Origin: G963702155 sp963702155
Lineage (GTDB): Bacteria > Pseudomonadota > Alphaproteobacteria > Micavibrionales > Micavibrionaceae
Length of the DNA: 64,000 bases
Direction: 5' to 3'
Assembly (NCBI GenBank): GCA_963702155.1
Contig: OY969717.1
Location: forward strand, 2,232,001-2,296,000
A model generated the notes under the pieces. That model searched no databases and was not told where the DNA came from. It saw only the letters and a program-made list of their open reading frames with translations. Numbering within the stretch: the first letter of the stretch is position 1; the number at the start of each line of letters is the position of its first letter. The position numbers were made by a program, and so were the translations under genes. Positions 36,380 through 45,376 of this stretch are shown piece by piece.

Positions 36380-36911
36380 GTGCGGCCTCCTTTCCAAATA
36401 TAGCGTTTAGTTTTTTGCGTGCCTCATGAATACGCCATGAAATTGTACTTTCTTTGACATCCAAAAGCGTAGCCGCCTCTTTATGAGATAGCCCCTGATC
36501 AACAACAAGCAAAAGCGCATCTTTTTCACCTTCCGGTAACCCATGCACAGCTTGTAAAACTTGCCGCGCATAAACAGTGTTTTCTGCTTTCGCATCTTGG
36601 CTAATGCGCTCCAACCCATCCGAAGAAACGGGCTGACGGTTAGACTTACGGTAAAAGTCCTTACCCGCATTTATAACCAGCATATAAAGCCAGCTTGAAA
36701 AGGCAGATTTGAATTGAAAGCTGCCAATGCCGCGTGCCAGCTTTATACAGGCATCTTGACAAATATCCTCTGCATCGCGTTGATTGCCGCACCATGTATA
36801 TGAAAATTTAAACATCATATGGTAATGCGCGGTAACAAGCGTTTCAAACGCACGCGAATCACCGTCCTGCGCTTGTTTAATAAGCGGGTTATAATCATTA
36901 TCATCTGTCAT
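36372..36911 (-). CDS. ECF-type RNA polymerase sigma factor
   Basis: The protein has 179 residues. Sigma region 2 is seen in NQRDAEDICQDACIKLARGI and SWLYMLVINAGKDFYRK, and region 4 in LLVVDQGLSHKEAATLL and STISWRIHEARKKL. It ends inside the start of the VWA protein gene (ATGGATGA overlap), so the two are translationally coupled and almost surely a sigma/regulator pair. There is no separate anti-sigma gene. The regulon is unknown. Confidence 0.9.
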   Translation of the reverse strand: MTDDNDYNPLIKQAQDGDSRAFETLVTAHYHMMFKFSYTWCGNQRDAEDICQDACIKLARGIGSFQFKSAFSSWLYMLVINAGKDFYRKSNRQPVSSDGLERISQDAKAENTVYARQVLQAVHGLPEGEKDALLLVVDQGLSHKEAATLLDVKESTISWRIHEARKKLNAIFGKEAAHG

Positions 36912-36981
36912 AAAAACTCTGTTTACAAAAGATAAGACGCGCTAGCCGCCTTAATCCTTGGTAAGAAATTACAAAAAAAGA

Positions 36982-37869
36982 TCAAACAGCGGATAAAAGT
37001 AAGGCAATTGAAATATAAATCACGCCATGCATCGCGCCAATAGCGATATTGCGCTGGTTCAAAACTTCGTCGGCAATATCGGCTTTAAACAAAACAATGC
37101 GCGCCGTAATAAACGAAAGAACTTTTATAAGCAAAATCATGATGACAGAGATAATGAGCCACGGGACCAGCAATTTGCCCACGTCATAAACCTCATAAAC
37201 AACCAGATGCGAAGCAATACCAATCGCAAATGCCGTCCCTATTTTTCGGCCTGCAAAAGATAGTGCAAGCGCAACATTACCATTTGCGAGCTCTTCTTGA
37301 ATAGAATGCCCTTTATGGATCGCAGAAAAAATCCGGAGCCGTACAAAAGTCGCCGCCGTCATTACCATTTGCGATACGGCGTAAGCCGCAACCAAAACGA
37401 TTAAGCCTTCAAATGTATTGCCGCCAATCCAGATCATGATAGCGCGCAAAATTACAGCCGCAGCCAAAACATTACCCGTATCCGCAATCGCCACCGCGAT
37501 ATTTTTATCAACAATCTCATCCCTTAGAGATATGTCAGGCAACGCAATCTTATCAAAAACAATACGCGTCACACCCATAAGGATAATGCCAACAATACCG
37601 TATGACGCCATTGCCAATCCTGATTGCAGCATACTGATGCCTGGATCACCAAAAATAACACCGCTCAATAAAACACTCACCGCCAACGTCACGCCCGCCA
37701 TAGAAATACCAAAAGCCGGATTATCCTTTTTAAGCAGCTCTCGTGTGGCGTTGATATGCGAAATTGTGCCTGAAAATAATCTTAAACTTACAAACAAAGC
37801 GATTGCAATTGTAAGGTTCAGCAAAATAATTAAATTATAGCTGTGATCCCAATACACCATATTACCCAT
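36982..37869 (-). CDS. DUF350 membrane protein, duplicated
   Basis: The protein has 295 residues, with AAGGA about eight bases before the start. It has roughly eight hydrophobic helices arranged as two DUF350 (UPF0719) units. Each unit has a helix rich in small residues followed by an amphipathic NPAFGISMAG-like or NVALALSFAGRKIG segment (compare DNPAFGISMAGVTLAVS and NGNVALALSFAG). The family function is unknown; duplicated forms are common in proteobacteria. It follows nothing obvious on its strand. Confidence 0.8.
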   Translation of the reverse strand: MGNMVYWDHSYNLIILLNLTIAIALFVSLRLFSGTISHINATRELLKKDNPAFGISMAGVTLAVSVLLSGVIFGDPGISMLQSGLAMASYGIVGIILMGVTRIVFDKIALPDISLRDEIVDKNIAVAIADTGNVLAAAVILRAIMIWIGGNTFEGLIVLVAAYAVSQMVMTAATFVRLRIFSAIHKGHSIQEELANGNVALALSFAGRKIGTAFAIGIASHLVVYEVYDVGKLLVPWLIISVIMILLIKVLSFITARIVLFKADIADEVLNQRNIAIGAMHGVIYISIALLLSAV

Positions 37870-38135
37870 GGTAAAATCCTTCGTAAAAATAAAAAAATAG
37901 CTAGTAAACGTATAAACTTAACAGAACAAAAGGATTCGCATAACCTACAAGTGTAATAAAAGCAAAGTTTTACACATGGCATAAACTGTTAAAAGTAAGC
38001 AATCGTTAATCTTTTAGAATACATTTATATGCTATAGTTAAGTGTTATTTTGATTAATATGGGTAAATTGTATGCGCAGAATGTGAATATACATATTTAT
38101 CTTCTTGAAAATGTAAGGAATTTGGTGACAAAGGA

Positions 38136-39464
38136 ATGGTCGCTAATGCAAACATAAATATCCTGAGCGGCGGGCAAAAAGCACGCCTTTTGGCGATTCA
38201 GCAAACAGAACGCTCGATAAATGAGACGCAGCTATCACTTGCAAGCGGTAAAGCCGTAAATAGTGCTATTGATAATCCTCAAAATTTCTTCCTGTCTACA
38301 TCATTAGATAATCGTGCATCCGATCTATTCCGTGTACTTGAAGGCGTGGGACAGGGGATTCGCACTGTTCAAACTGCCGATGCAGGTATAGAAGCCATCC
38401 AGAAATTGCTCGACCAAGCCGAAAGCCTTATTGATATAGCAGAAATAGACCTTTATTCAGGCGGCCCTGAATTCCCTGAGCCAAATGTCCTGCCAGATGA
38501 TATCGCAGAAGTCATAACTTATAATACAGGACAAAATATTGGCGGTACATTTGAACTGCGGGAAGATGAGAATGGTAAAGGCCTGTTTTTAGATGGTAAT
38601 TTGTGGAAACGCGTAGCTATAGATTACGAAATTACGCAATTTACAAAATTACGATTCGATTATACAAGCACAAATCAGCCTGAGATTTCGGCCATTGGGT
38701 TTGACAATAATACTGCATGGACGGATAACCCTAATCATTTCTTTGTCTATGGAGAGCAAACGAACGGTGTGCCATATGCCGCGCCAACAGGTACTTTTGA
38801 ATATACAGATATCGGTAACGTCGAGACAATCGTAATACCAGTAGGAGAATATTTTACTGGCGACTTTCCGTTCCTACACTTTATCCATGATGATGACGGG
38901 GCAGGTGATGACGGTGATGCATTTTGGCAAAATGTGACTTTATTTGAAGGCAATAACGATTTGTTTGAAGATTCAAGCTTGGCCAAGGCCGCGCGATATG
39001 AAGCGCAATATCAGGATATTATGAGCCAGATTGACCGTATCGTTCAAGATGCGAATTATCGTGGCATAAACTTGTTAGCCGAGGATGATTTAACAACAAA
39101 CTTTAACGAGAAAAGAACCAGTACGCTTGTAACTGATGGGGTAGATGCAAGCGCTTTGGGCCTCGGGTTGGCGGAGCGGGACTTTAAAGCACAATCAAGG
39201 GTAATTAGCGCAAGGGGCGAGGTGCGCGATGCACGCTCAAGCTTGCGCGAATATAGTCGTGCATTAAGCTCGAACTTAAACGTGATAAAGACGCGCCGTG
39301 ATTATACTCATGAAGTGGTCAACATATTAAAAGCCGGAAGTAATGATTTGGTTCTCGCAGACCAAAACAAATTAGGAGCTGAGTTTTTATCTCTGCAAGT
39401 GCGTCAGCAAATCCAATTTGAAACTTTAACATTATCAGAAAGATCAATTGCAGACTTTATTTAG
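38136..39464 (+). CDS. Flagellin with an inserted carbohydrate-binding-like domain
   Basis: This is a 442-residue protein. Residues 1-107 are a flagellin N-terminal domain (INETQLSLASGKAVNSAID; TADAGIEAIQKLLDQAESL), and residues about 280-442 the C-terminal D0/D1 part (ARYEAQYQDIMSQIDRIVQD; YRGINLL; LSLQVRQQIQFETLTLS). Between them lies a domain of about 165 residues (38457-38965) unlike normal flagellin D2/D3. It contains TGQNIGGTFELR, LFLDGNLWKRV, ISAIGFDNNTAW and VIPVGEYFTGDF. I recall this pattern in secreted polysaccharide-active proteins such as agarases. A surface-exposed sugar-binding module on the filament is likely. No other flagellar gene is in the window. Confidence 0.82.
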   Translation: MVANANINILSGGQKARLLAIQQTERSINETQLSLASGKAVNSAIDNPQNFFLSTSLDNRASDLFRVLEGVGQGIRTVQTADAGIEAIQKLLDQAESLIDIAEIDLYSGGPEFPEPNVLPDDIAEVITYNTGQNIGGTFELREDENGKGLFLDGNLWKRVAIDYEITQFTKLRFDYTSTNQPEISAIGFDNNTAWTDNPNHFFVYGEQTNGVPYAAPTGTFEYTDIGNVETIVIPVGEYFTGDFPFLHFIHDDDGAGDDGDAFWQNVTLFEGNNDLFEDSSLAKAARYEAQYQDIMSQIDRIVQDANYRGINLLAEDDLTTNFNEKRTSTLVTDGVDASALGLGLAERDFKAQSRVISARGEVRDARSSLREYSRALSSNLNVIKTRRDYTHEVVNILKAGSNDLVLADQNKLGAEFLSLQVRQQIQFETLTLSERSIADFI

Positions 39465-39472
39465 GGGTATTG

Positions 39473-40447
39473 CTAAACGCTACCATTACTCAAAAATAGC
39501 CATATCATATATACAAAATAAACGCTTAAAAAAGTAATACCAGTAACCCGACCAATCCGTTTAAATAATAGAATAATAACAGCTACAATAATGGCAAGAA
39601 CAAGGGCGAATAAAACATCAAATTCAGCCAATCTGCCGGTAACCGGAACAGGTTTTATGATTGAGGTAATGCCCAAAATACTAAGAATATTAAAAAGATT
39701 GCTACCCATAACATTACCGATCACAACATCAGTTTGCTTTTTCATAGAGGCCGCAATAACAGTAGCCATTTCAGGTAGAGACGTACCGAGCGCAACAAGC
39801 GATAACCCGATAACAGCCTCTGAAACGCCATATCCGCGTGCGATACTGGTTGCGCCGCGTACAAGTAAATCCGCCCCGATAACAAGCATAATAATACCGC
39901 CAATCGCAAGCAAAATAGAAATTTTTAAACCAAGGCCGGTATCAAATTCTTCGGCCTCTAATTCATGTATGGTTTCTTGTACATCAACCGTAACGTCTTT
40001 TTTATTCCGTTTATCAGCCTTATAGGAGTAAAACAGGTAAAAACACAAAAGCACTAACATAGCAATACCGGCAAGCCGCGGGATAATACCAATAAAGGTA
40101 AATGCAAAAAGAATGGTGGCGCTAACTATGCCGGCTGTAGAGTCCCTTAAAATAGCAGGGTCAGTACATTTGATAGGGTATAAAACACCCGCAAGACCTA
40201 GAATAAGCAAAATATTTGCAATATTGCTCCCGACAACATTGCCCATCGCAATATCGGATTGCCCTGTTAGTGTAGCTTGTAAGGATACAAGTAATTCGGG
40301 CGCAGATGTTCCAAATCCGACGACAACAACACCAATAAGAATTGCGGAAACGCCAAGACGCGCAGAGATAGCAACACTGCCGCGTACAAGGCCTTCCCCG
40401 CCTATAAATAAAAGCCCCAATCCTGCCAGTACAAAAATATAATCCAT
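39473..40447 (-). CDS. Calcium/sodium antiporter (CaCA family, YrbG-like)
   Basis: The protein has 324 residues from ATG 40447 (MDYIFVLAG); a GTG seven codons upstream is possible. It has ten hydrophobic helices in two inverted halves, each with the alpha-repeat motif: VGFGTSAPELLVSLQ in the first and VALGTSLPEMATVI in the second, each followed by GNVxGSNIxN-type residues (GNVVGSNIANILLI; GNVMGSNLFNILSI). A charged cytoplasmic loop (about 150-175) joins the halves. It exports Ca2+ in exchange for Na+ or H+. Confidence 0.93.
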   Translation of the reverse strand: MDYIFVLAGLGLLFIGGEGLVRGSVAISARLGVSAILIGVVVVGFGTSAPELLVSLQATLTGQSDIAMGNVVGSNIANILLILGLAGVLYPIKCTDPAILRDSTAGIVSATILFAFTFIGIIPRLAGIAMLVLLCFYLFYSYKADKRNKKDVTVDVQETIHELEAEEFDTGLGLKISILLAIGGIIMLVIGADLLVRGATSIARGYGVSEAVIGLSLVALGTSLPEMATVIAASMKKQTDVVIGNVMGSNLFNILSILGITSIIKPVPVTGRLAEFDVLFALVLAIIVAVIILLFKRIGRVTGITFLSVYFVYMIWLFLSNGSV

Positions 40448-40552
40448 ATGACGATTATATATAGGCACAAAGCATCAATGTCACCTGCAAACTAAAAAAA
40501 ACGATGGAACTCATGAGGATAGGTTAACGTAAAAAATAAATTATAGTATAAT

Positions 40553-40585
40553 AAAGCATCTCTTTTTTTTGAGATGCTTTTTTTA
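40553..40585 (+). terminator. Orphan intrinsic terminator, with a promoter-like element just upstream
   Basis: AAAGCATCTC (40553-40562) pairs with GAGATGCTTT (40571-40580) over a T8 loop, then a T-run. No plus-strand gene ends upstream, as the antiporter runs the other way. A promoter-like pair TTAACG (40524-40529) and TATAAT (40547-40552) with a 17-base spacer lies directly before the hairpin. It may end antisense transcripts or act in the leader of the kinase at 40675. Confidence 0.6.
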
Positions 40586-40674
40586 TGTGGCAAAGTTAAA
40601 CATGATACATTAAAAATTAAAGCCAAGACGTTTGATATCAACTCTGTAAAATAAAAGACCGACATATAAACATT

Positions 40675-42933
40675 ATGGACCGCATCTTTGTAAGAAACTT
40701 TGTTCTTTTCGTTGTATTCCTCCTGGTATGCGCAAGCTCTCTCTCATATGGATTGATCGAAGGCGACCGGCAAATACAGAAAACCGATGAGCTTTTAACA
40801 CATACACACGATATTATTAATGAGGCTCAATTATTGGCAACATTGGTTGAGGGAATAATTGCCGCGCAAAGAGGGTATTTGTTAACAAAAAAGGAAATAT
40901 TCTTACGCGAGTATGAAGAAAAGAAAATAGACGTATCAGAGCGCATAGCGCGTTTAAGCGAATTGACAGCAGATAAACCTTCACAACAAAGCCGTTTAAA
41001 TGACATTCGCAATTATTTTCATGATTTCGCCAAAAGTCTGGAGGATAGATCCAAATCTTCTATCGATTTCCCAAAAACGGATATTCTTGATGATGTAAGT
41101 ACAGTAAACAACATAAAAAACGACATACTTCGCATCAATTCTGTTGTTTTAGAGGAAGCATATAGTGCTTTAAACGAAAATGTTGCCGCAGTTGAAAGTA
41201 CAAAAAGTAAATATTTTAAAACACTTTTATATGGAGTGATTTTAGGAACAGTATTATTACTTATCTTTAATTTTTTCCTACTTAAAGTACAGCGCAAAAG
41301 AACTAGAGCAGAAGCCTCATTAAAAAGTAGTGAGGAACGTTTTGCACTCGCTATCGACGGAACACAAGATGGTGTATTTGACTGGAATATTCAGAAAAAC
41401 GAAGTGTTTTATTCAAAACGTTTTTTTTCAATGCTTGGGTACAAACGTGAAGCTTTTAAAGGGACAACAGAAGATTTTTCGTCACTGCTTCATCCTGACG
41501 ATAAAGAGAAAGCATGGAAAGTTGTTGATGATTATTTAAAAGGAAAATCAAACGAATATTCACAAACTTTTAGAATGAAGCATAAAAAAGGCCATTGGGT
41601 TTGGGTTCAATCGCGGGCAAAAGTTTTGAAAAATCAAGACGGTCAAGCATGGCGTATGGTTGGCGCACACACTGACATTACGGCCATGATGGATGCACAG
41701 GAAAAGCTGGAGGCTGAAAAAGAGGCCGCCCAAGCTGCTAATCTTGCTAAGGGTGAGTTTTTAGCCCATATGAGTCATGAAATCAGAACGCCTTTAACTG
41801 CCGTAACAGGTATAGCCGAAATACTTGAAAGTAAACAAAATGGCTTTGATGACCGCATTCAAAAATTAATCCGAACACTTGTAAGCTCTACATCATCTTT
41901 AAAAGATCTAATTAACGATATTCTCGACTTCTCGCGTATTGAGGGAGGCCGCTTAGAGCTTGATAAACATAATTTTTATCTAGACGAGCTTTTTGAAAGC
42001 GTAATTAGCATGATGTCTGTCCGCGCCAATGAAAACGGTATAGATTTTACCTTTGATTATGAGGATGTTCGTGAAGAAAAATTTTATGGTGATAGCGTAC
42101 GCTTGAGGCAGGTTTTAGTAAACCTAATCGGTAATGCATTAAAGTTTACTGAAAAAGGCAGTGTTACGGTTATTGCGACAGTCTGCGATGACGAGGGCGC
42201 CGAAGTGCTGCAAATCGATGTTATTGACACAGGTATTGGTATTGATGTTGAAAATCAAGAAATGATCTTCAAGAGATTTATTCAGGCGGATTCATCTGTA
42301 TCAAGAAAATATGGAGGTACAGGTCTTGGGCTACCTATATCTCGGAACCTGGCATCGCTTATGGGCGGAAAAATTGATCTAGAAAGTGAGATTGGCAAAG
42401 GATCTAAATTCACGCTAAAAATCCCATATACTGTGTTTGAAAAATCCAAAAAACGAAAAAAGAAACCTAAGAAAACCCAAAAATTGGATGATCGTATAAA
42501 AAAAGCCGTAAGTGATGAAACGCGTATTCTTGTCGCCGAAGATTACGAAGGGAATATTGTATTGTTAAGCTACATCTTTGATGATTTAGGCCTTGTATAT
42601 GATATTGCAAAAACTGGAAAAGAGGCCGTCAACAAATGGAAAAATAAGGAATACGATTTAATATTGATGGATATACAAATGCCGGAGATGGACGGTTTCG
42701 CGGCCACTGAAACAATTAGGGCTTTAGAAGAGGCACAGAATAGAACCCGCACACCAATCATCAGTATGACGGCGCATGCTTTGATTGAAGATAAGCAAAA
42801 ATGCATTGATGCCGGTATGGATGCCTACATTCCAAAGCCTATTGTAGAGGCAGACCTTAAAAAAGAGATATTCAAATTTATGAATAAACCTGTCGACTTG
42901 GAGGGTCGGACAAAATTGAGCATGGTAAAATAA
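40675..42933 (+). CDS. Hybrid sensor histidine kinase (CHASE3-PAS-HisKA-HATPase-REC)
   Basis: The protein has 752 residues. Membrane helices at about 8-28 and 184-204 flank a CHASE3 sensor domain (periplasmic, helical, with EGIIAAQRGYLLTKKE). A PAS domain with PAC follows at about 215-345. The HisKA motif is FLAHMSHEIRTPL (phospho-His368), the ATPase has NLIGNALKF, DTGIGI and GTGLGL, and the receiver has Asp666 (LILMDIQMPEMDG). A Lys-rich linker separates kinase and receiver. Signal and final output are unknown; the OmpR-type regulator at 43737 and the Hpt protein at 51675 are possible partners. Confidence 0.93.
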   Translation: MDRIFVRNFVLFVVFLLVCASSLSYGLIEGDRQIQKTDELLTHTHDIINEAQLLATLVEGIIAAQRGYLLTKKEIFLREYEEKKIDVSERIARLSELTADKPSQQSRLNDIRNYFHDFAKSLEDRSKSSIDFPKTDILDDVSTVNNIKNDILRINSVVLEEAYSALNENVAAVESTKSKYFKTLLYGVILGTVLLLIFNFFLLKVQRKRTRAEASLKSSEERFALAIDGTQDGVFDWNIQKNEVFYSKRFFSMLGYKREAFKGTTEDFSSLLHPDDKEKAWKVVDDYLKGKSNEYSQTFRMKHKKGHWVWVQSRAKVLKNQDGQAWRMVGAHTDITAMMDAQEKLEAEKEAAQAANLAKGEFLAHMSHEIRTPLTAVTGIAEILESKQNGFDDRIQKLIRTLVSSTSSLKDLINDILDFSRIEGGRLELDKHNFYLDELFESVISMMSVRANENGIDFTFDYEDVREEKFYGDSVRLRQVLVNLIGNALKFTEKGSVTVIATVCDDEGAEVLQIDVIDTGIGIDVENQEMIFKRFIQADSSVSRKYGGTGLGLPISRNLASLMGGKIDLESEIGKGSKFTLKIPYTVFEKSKKRKKKPKKTQKLDDRIKKAVSDETRILVAEDYEGNIVLLSYIFDDLGLVYDIAKTGKEAVNKWKNKEYDLILMDIQMPEMDGFAATETIRALEEAQNRTRTPIISMTAHALIEDKQKCIDAGMDAYIPKPIVEADLKKEIFKFMNKPVDLEGRTKLSMVK

Positions 42934-42984
42934 AATATAATCATACCTAATAACAACAAAACAAAGTGCTATAATGCAAATAAA

Positions 42985-43010
42985 CCAGCCCTTTAATTAA
43001 AAGGTGCTGG
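42985..43010. terminator. Weak bidirectional hairpin between convergent genes
   Basis: CCAGC (42985-42989) pairs with GCTGG (43006-43010), and the stem continues after one mismatch with CTTT/AAAG. T-runs on both sides are short. The kinase gene ends at 42933 and the sigma gene at 43038. Confidence 0.45.
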
Positions 43011-43037
43011 CTTATTGATAATTTTAGTTTTTATTAT

Positions 43038-43580
43038 CTAGGCTACAAGTTTACAGGCGTTATCTTGCGTATCATTTGCGGCAACATTGAGAGATGTTAT
43101 ATTACTTGTATCCATCATGGATTGTAAAGTTTCACGTGCTCTGAATAAACGTGATCTTACGGTACCAACAGGAATGTTGAGTGTTTTGGCAACTTCTGCA
43201 TAAGACATACCCTGTACACAAACCATAATTAAAACCTCTCTATGGTCTTTTGATAATGTTTGCATGGCACGCTTTACGTTTTTAAGCTCGATTTTAACAT
43301 CTTGATTAGCATCTATACTTTGCTTTTTTATATAATCCTCAGGATCATACTGCGTTTCAAACTTTGTTTTGCGGCGATAAGCCGATACAAACAGATTGTA
43401 CATAATCTTTGATGTCCATGCGAACAAATTGCTATCTTCTTTAAATAAGTGCTTTTTTTCTAAAGCTCTAAGAACAGTTGACTGCACAAGATCATCAGCA
43501 TCGCTCGCACTTCTGGTCAACTTAAAAGCAAATTTGCGTAGACCGTCCATTTCGTTGACAAGATCAGCTTGATAAAACAT
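43038..43580 (-). CDS. ECF-type sigma factor, EcfG-like
   Basis: The protein has 180 residues. Region 2 shows LRKFAFKLTRSASDADDLVQ and AWTSKIMYNLFVSAYRRK; region 4 shows VCVQGMSYAEVAKTLNIP and GTVRSRLFRARETLQSM. The NLFVSAYRR and LSKDHREVLIMV segments resemble the EcfG general-stress group of alphaproteobacteria, but I cannot assign it firmly. The usual NepR and PhyR partners are not next to it. It is transcribed divergently from the OmpR-type regulator at 43737. Confidence 0.88.
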   Translation of the reverse strand: MFYQADLVNEMDGLRKFAFKLTRSASDADDLVQSTVLRALEKKHLFKEDSNLFAWTSKIMYNLFVSAYRRKTKFETQYDPEDYIKKQSIDANQDVKIELKNVKRAMQTLSKDHREVLIMVCVQGMSYAEVAKTLNIPVGTVRSRLFRARETLQSMMDTSNITSLNVAANDTQDNACKLVA

Positions 43581-43736
43581 GTAGATAACTCCTTTTAATT
43601 TATTTTATGTTTTGAACTTAGCGCGATTACGTAACGTTAAGTTGTCATCAATGTTTCATTTTTGAAAAAGTTTGTTTCACTTTTGTAACAAAATATACTA
43701 ATTTACTGTTTTACTTCTTTTCCACGTAGGCTTTAG

Positions 43737-44495
43737 ATGAATAAAGGTACAATTTTAAGCGTTGATGATGACAAGGATTTGCAATTTGTTATCGAGCAAT
43801 ATTTAGAAGAAAATGGATATAATGTCGTTAAAGCAAACGATACAAAAACCGCTTTGGAGCGTATTAAAGAAATTAATGTAGACGCAATCTTGCTGGATCT
43901 TGTTTTACCAGATGGAGAGGGGATGACCCTTATTCCGCAATTTAAAGCTATAAGTGAAGCCGCAATCATTGTTGTATCCGGCAAAAGCGATACAACTGAA
44001 AAAATTATCTGTCTTGAGATGGGTGCGGATGATTATATTACAAAACCATTTGAAATGCGTGAACTGACCGCACGCTTAAAAGCGGTACAACGCAGAATGG
44101 AAGGCAGCACGCAAAGTAATAATAGGCTACAATCCGGTAACAACCATCAAGGGGGTATATCCAAATCCCCGCAGATATTCTTTGAAAATGGATGGTGTCT
44201 GGATAGGGAACAGTACCAGCTTTTAGATCATGATAAAAAGTCACTTGAACTGACAACTGGTGAGTTTCAATTGCTTGAGGCTATGGTTTTATCTTCAAAC
44301 AGGGCATTAACACGAGAGCGGTTGTTTGAACTAACGCGGGACGGTGATTATGATATATATGATCGCGCCATTGATATTCAAATTGCCCGTCTTAGAAAAA
44401 AAATTGCGAATACGAATAAAAACGCAGAACCCCCTGGTGAAATAAAAACAGTGCGCGGTGTTGGATATATGTTCATGGGAAATTTCAAAAAATAA
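43737..44495 (+). CDS. OmpR/PhoB-type response regulator
   Basis: The protein has 252 residues. The receiver domain (1-118) has the acidic pair in SVDDDKDL, phospho-Asp54 (AILLDLVLPDGEG) and the conserved Lys in ADDYITKPFE. A Gln/Asn-rich linker leads to a winged-helix DNA-binding domain (about 165-250) with ELTTGEFQLLEAMV, RERLFELTRDGD and KTVRGVGYMF. No cognate simple kinase is adjacent; the hybrid kinase at 40675 is nearest on the same strand. Confidence 0.92.
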   Translation: MNKGTILSVDDDKDLQFVIEQYLEENGYNVVKANDTKTALERIKEINVDAILLDLVLPDGEGMTLIPQFKAISEAAIIVVSGKSDTTEKIICLEMGADDYITKPFEMRELTARLKAVQRRMEGSTQSNNRLQSGNNHQGGISKSPQIFFENGWCLDREQYQLLDHDKKSLELTTGEFQLLEAMVLSSNRALTRERLFELTRDGDYDIYDRAIDIQIARLRKKIANTNKNAEPPGEIKTVRGVGYMFMGNFKK

Positions 44496-44587
44496 AAAGG
44501 AACTTTTATAAAGCTGAGCCTTTTGTATAACGTAATTTTTATAACATAAGTTTATATTAACTGCGTTGTTTGATTATTTCTATTATA

Positions 44588-44776
44588 ATGAGGCAAAAAA
44601 ACCGGCTATATAGTATGACAACAAAAAACCTTATTTTTTTAATAACAATAATTTTACTTAGCATTTTCACGATCCTTTTTTACGAAGGATTTTTAGTCGG
44701 AAATGATACCATTAATATTGATAACCCTACACAGGATGTTGTAAACGAAACCCACGGCGAAGATGGTCATGCTTAA
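44588..44776 (+). CDS. Small single-helix membrane protein
   Basis: The frame has 62 residues from ATG 44588 (MRQKNRLYS), or 53 from ATG 44615; neither has a clear ribosome site. A short basic head is followed by one membrane helix (NLIFLITIILLSIFTILFY) and an acidic tail ending HGEDGHA. I do not recognise a family. A hairpin overlaps the stop codon, which supports a real transcript end. Confidence 0.45.
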   Translation: MRQKNRLYSMTTKNLIFLITIILLSIFTILFYEGFLVGNDTINIDNPTQDVVNETHGEDGHA

Positions 44777-44851
44777 ACAAGCATGATTTATGCACGATTT
44801 AAAAATACGCTATTTCTCTATAAGCTTTTAAGCAGACACCTATATTTCATC

Positions 44852-44880
44852 AATCCGCCATTGAAAGCGGATTTTCTTTA
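44852..44880 (+). terminator. Rho-independent terminator
   Basis: AATCCGC (44852-44858) pairs with GCGGATT (44867-44873), followed by TTCTTTA. A second perfect hairpin, TCATGCTT-AAAC-AAGCATGA (44767-44786), overlaps the stop codon of the small membrane protein about 65 bases upstream. Confidence 0.65.
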
Positions 44881-45050
44881 CAATTAGAAAAATAGTAATC
44901 GGTTCATATGAATAAATTCACGAAAAATACAGTTACAAAATTGATACAAAAAATTTCTAAACTGAAACAATAAAGTCATTTTCAAGATACATTTCGCTCG
45001 TAAGCTCAAAACTATCAAAACAAGATAAATTGATTTTAGGAGATTATATT

Positions 45051-45293
45051 ATGTTTACTTTACCAGAGCGTATCAAAGGCATTACACATCCACTAATCAA
45101 GGAAATGTACGTAAAAAAAGTTCTAGGAAAAAATTTAAGAGAAGAAAATGTACTTGTTATAAACGCTTCAACGAATAAGTCGGGGCTCAAGGAAATTGTA
45201 TTTCAAAAATTAATAGATGATCTAGATGTGATAAAATCAAAAATCGAAAGAAAAACAGGTCAACTCGATCGTGTGGACATTATTCCATCGTAG
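45051..45293 (+). CDS. Hypothetical small basic protein
   Basis: The protein has 80 residues. ATG 45051 is chosen because AGGAGA lies eight bases upstream; an in-frame TTG at 45030 has none. The sequence is helical with many Lys and Glu (KEMYVKKVLGKNLREENV; LDVIKSKIERKTGQLD). I do not recognise a family, and it has no signal peptide or membrane helix. A good terminator follows at 45349. It lies beside the chemotaxis genes but on the opposite strand to the cheZ-like gene. Confidence 0.6.
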   Translation: MFTLPERIKGITHPLIKEMYVKKVLGKNLREENVLVINASTNKSGLKEIVFQKLIDDLDVIKSKIERKTGQLDRVDIIPS

Positions 45294-45348
45294 TTCAAAA
45301 AGCTTTACCTAGCCGTCCCGCAACGGGACACTTGCCCCAAACTTTAAA

Positions 45349-45376
45349 AAACCGGCTATGTGCCGGTTTCTTTTTT
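45349..45376 (+). terminator. Rho-independent terminator overlapping the end of the cheZ-like gene
   Basis: AAACCGGC (45349-45356) pairs with GCCGGTTT (45362-45369) across a five-base loop, then CTTTTTTA. It ends the plus-strand gene at 45051 and reaches into the last codons of the opposing cheZ-like gene. Confidence 0.8.

Noticed and set aside
37870..38135. CtrA-type TTAA-N7-TTAA sites or a sigma-54 promoter before the flagellin gene
   Set aside because: TTAA words are present but none has the right spacing, and no GG-N10-GC element was seen.
44908..44973. A 21-codon frame (MNKFTKNTVTKLIQ...) in the gap before 45051
   Set aside because: No ribosome site, no promoter or terminator of its own and no hydrophobic or other pattern; likely chance.
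45315..45329. Tight hairpin GTCCCG-CAA-CGGGAC
   Set aside because: No T-run on either strand, so not a terminator; single occurrence in the window, so I do not call it a repeat.
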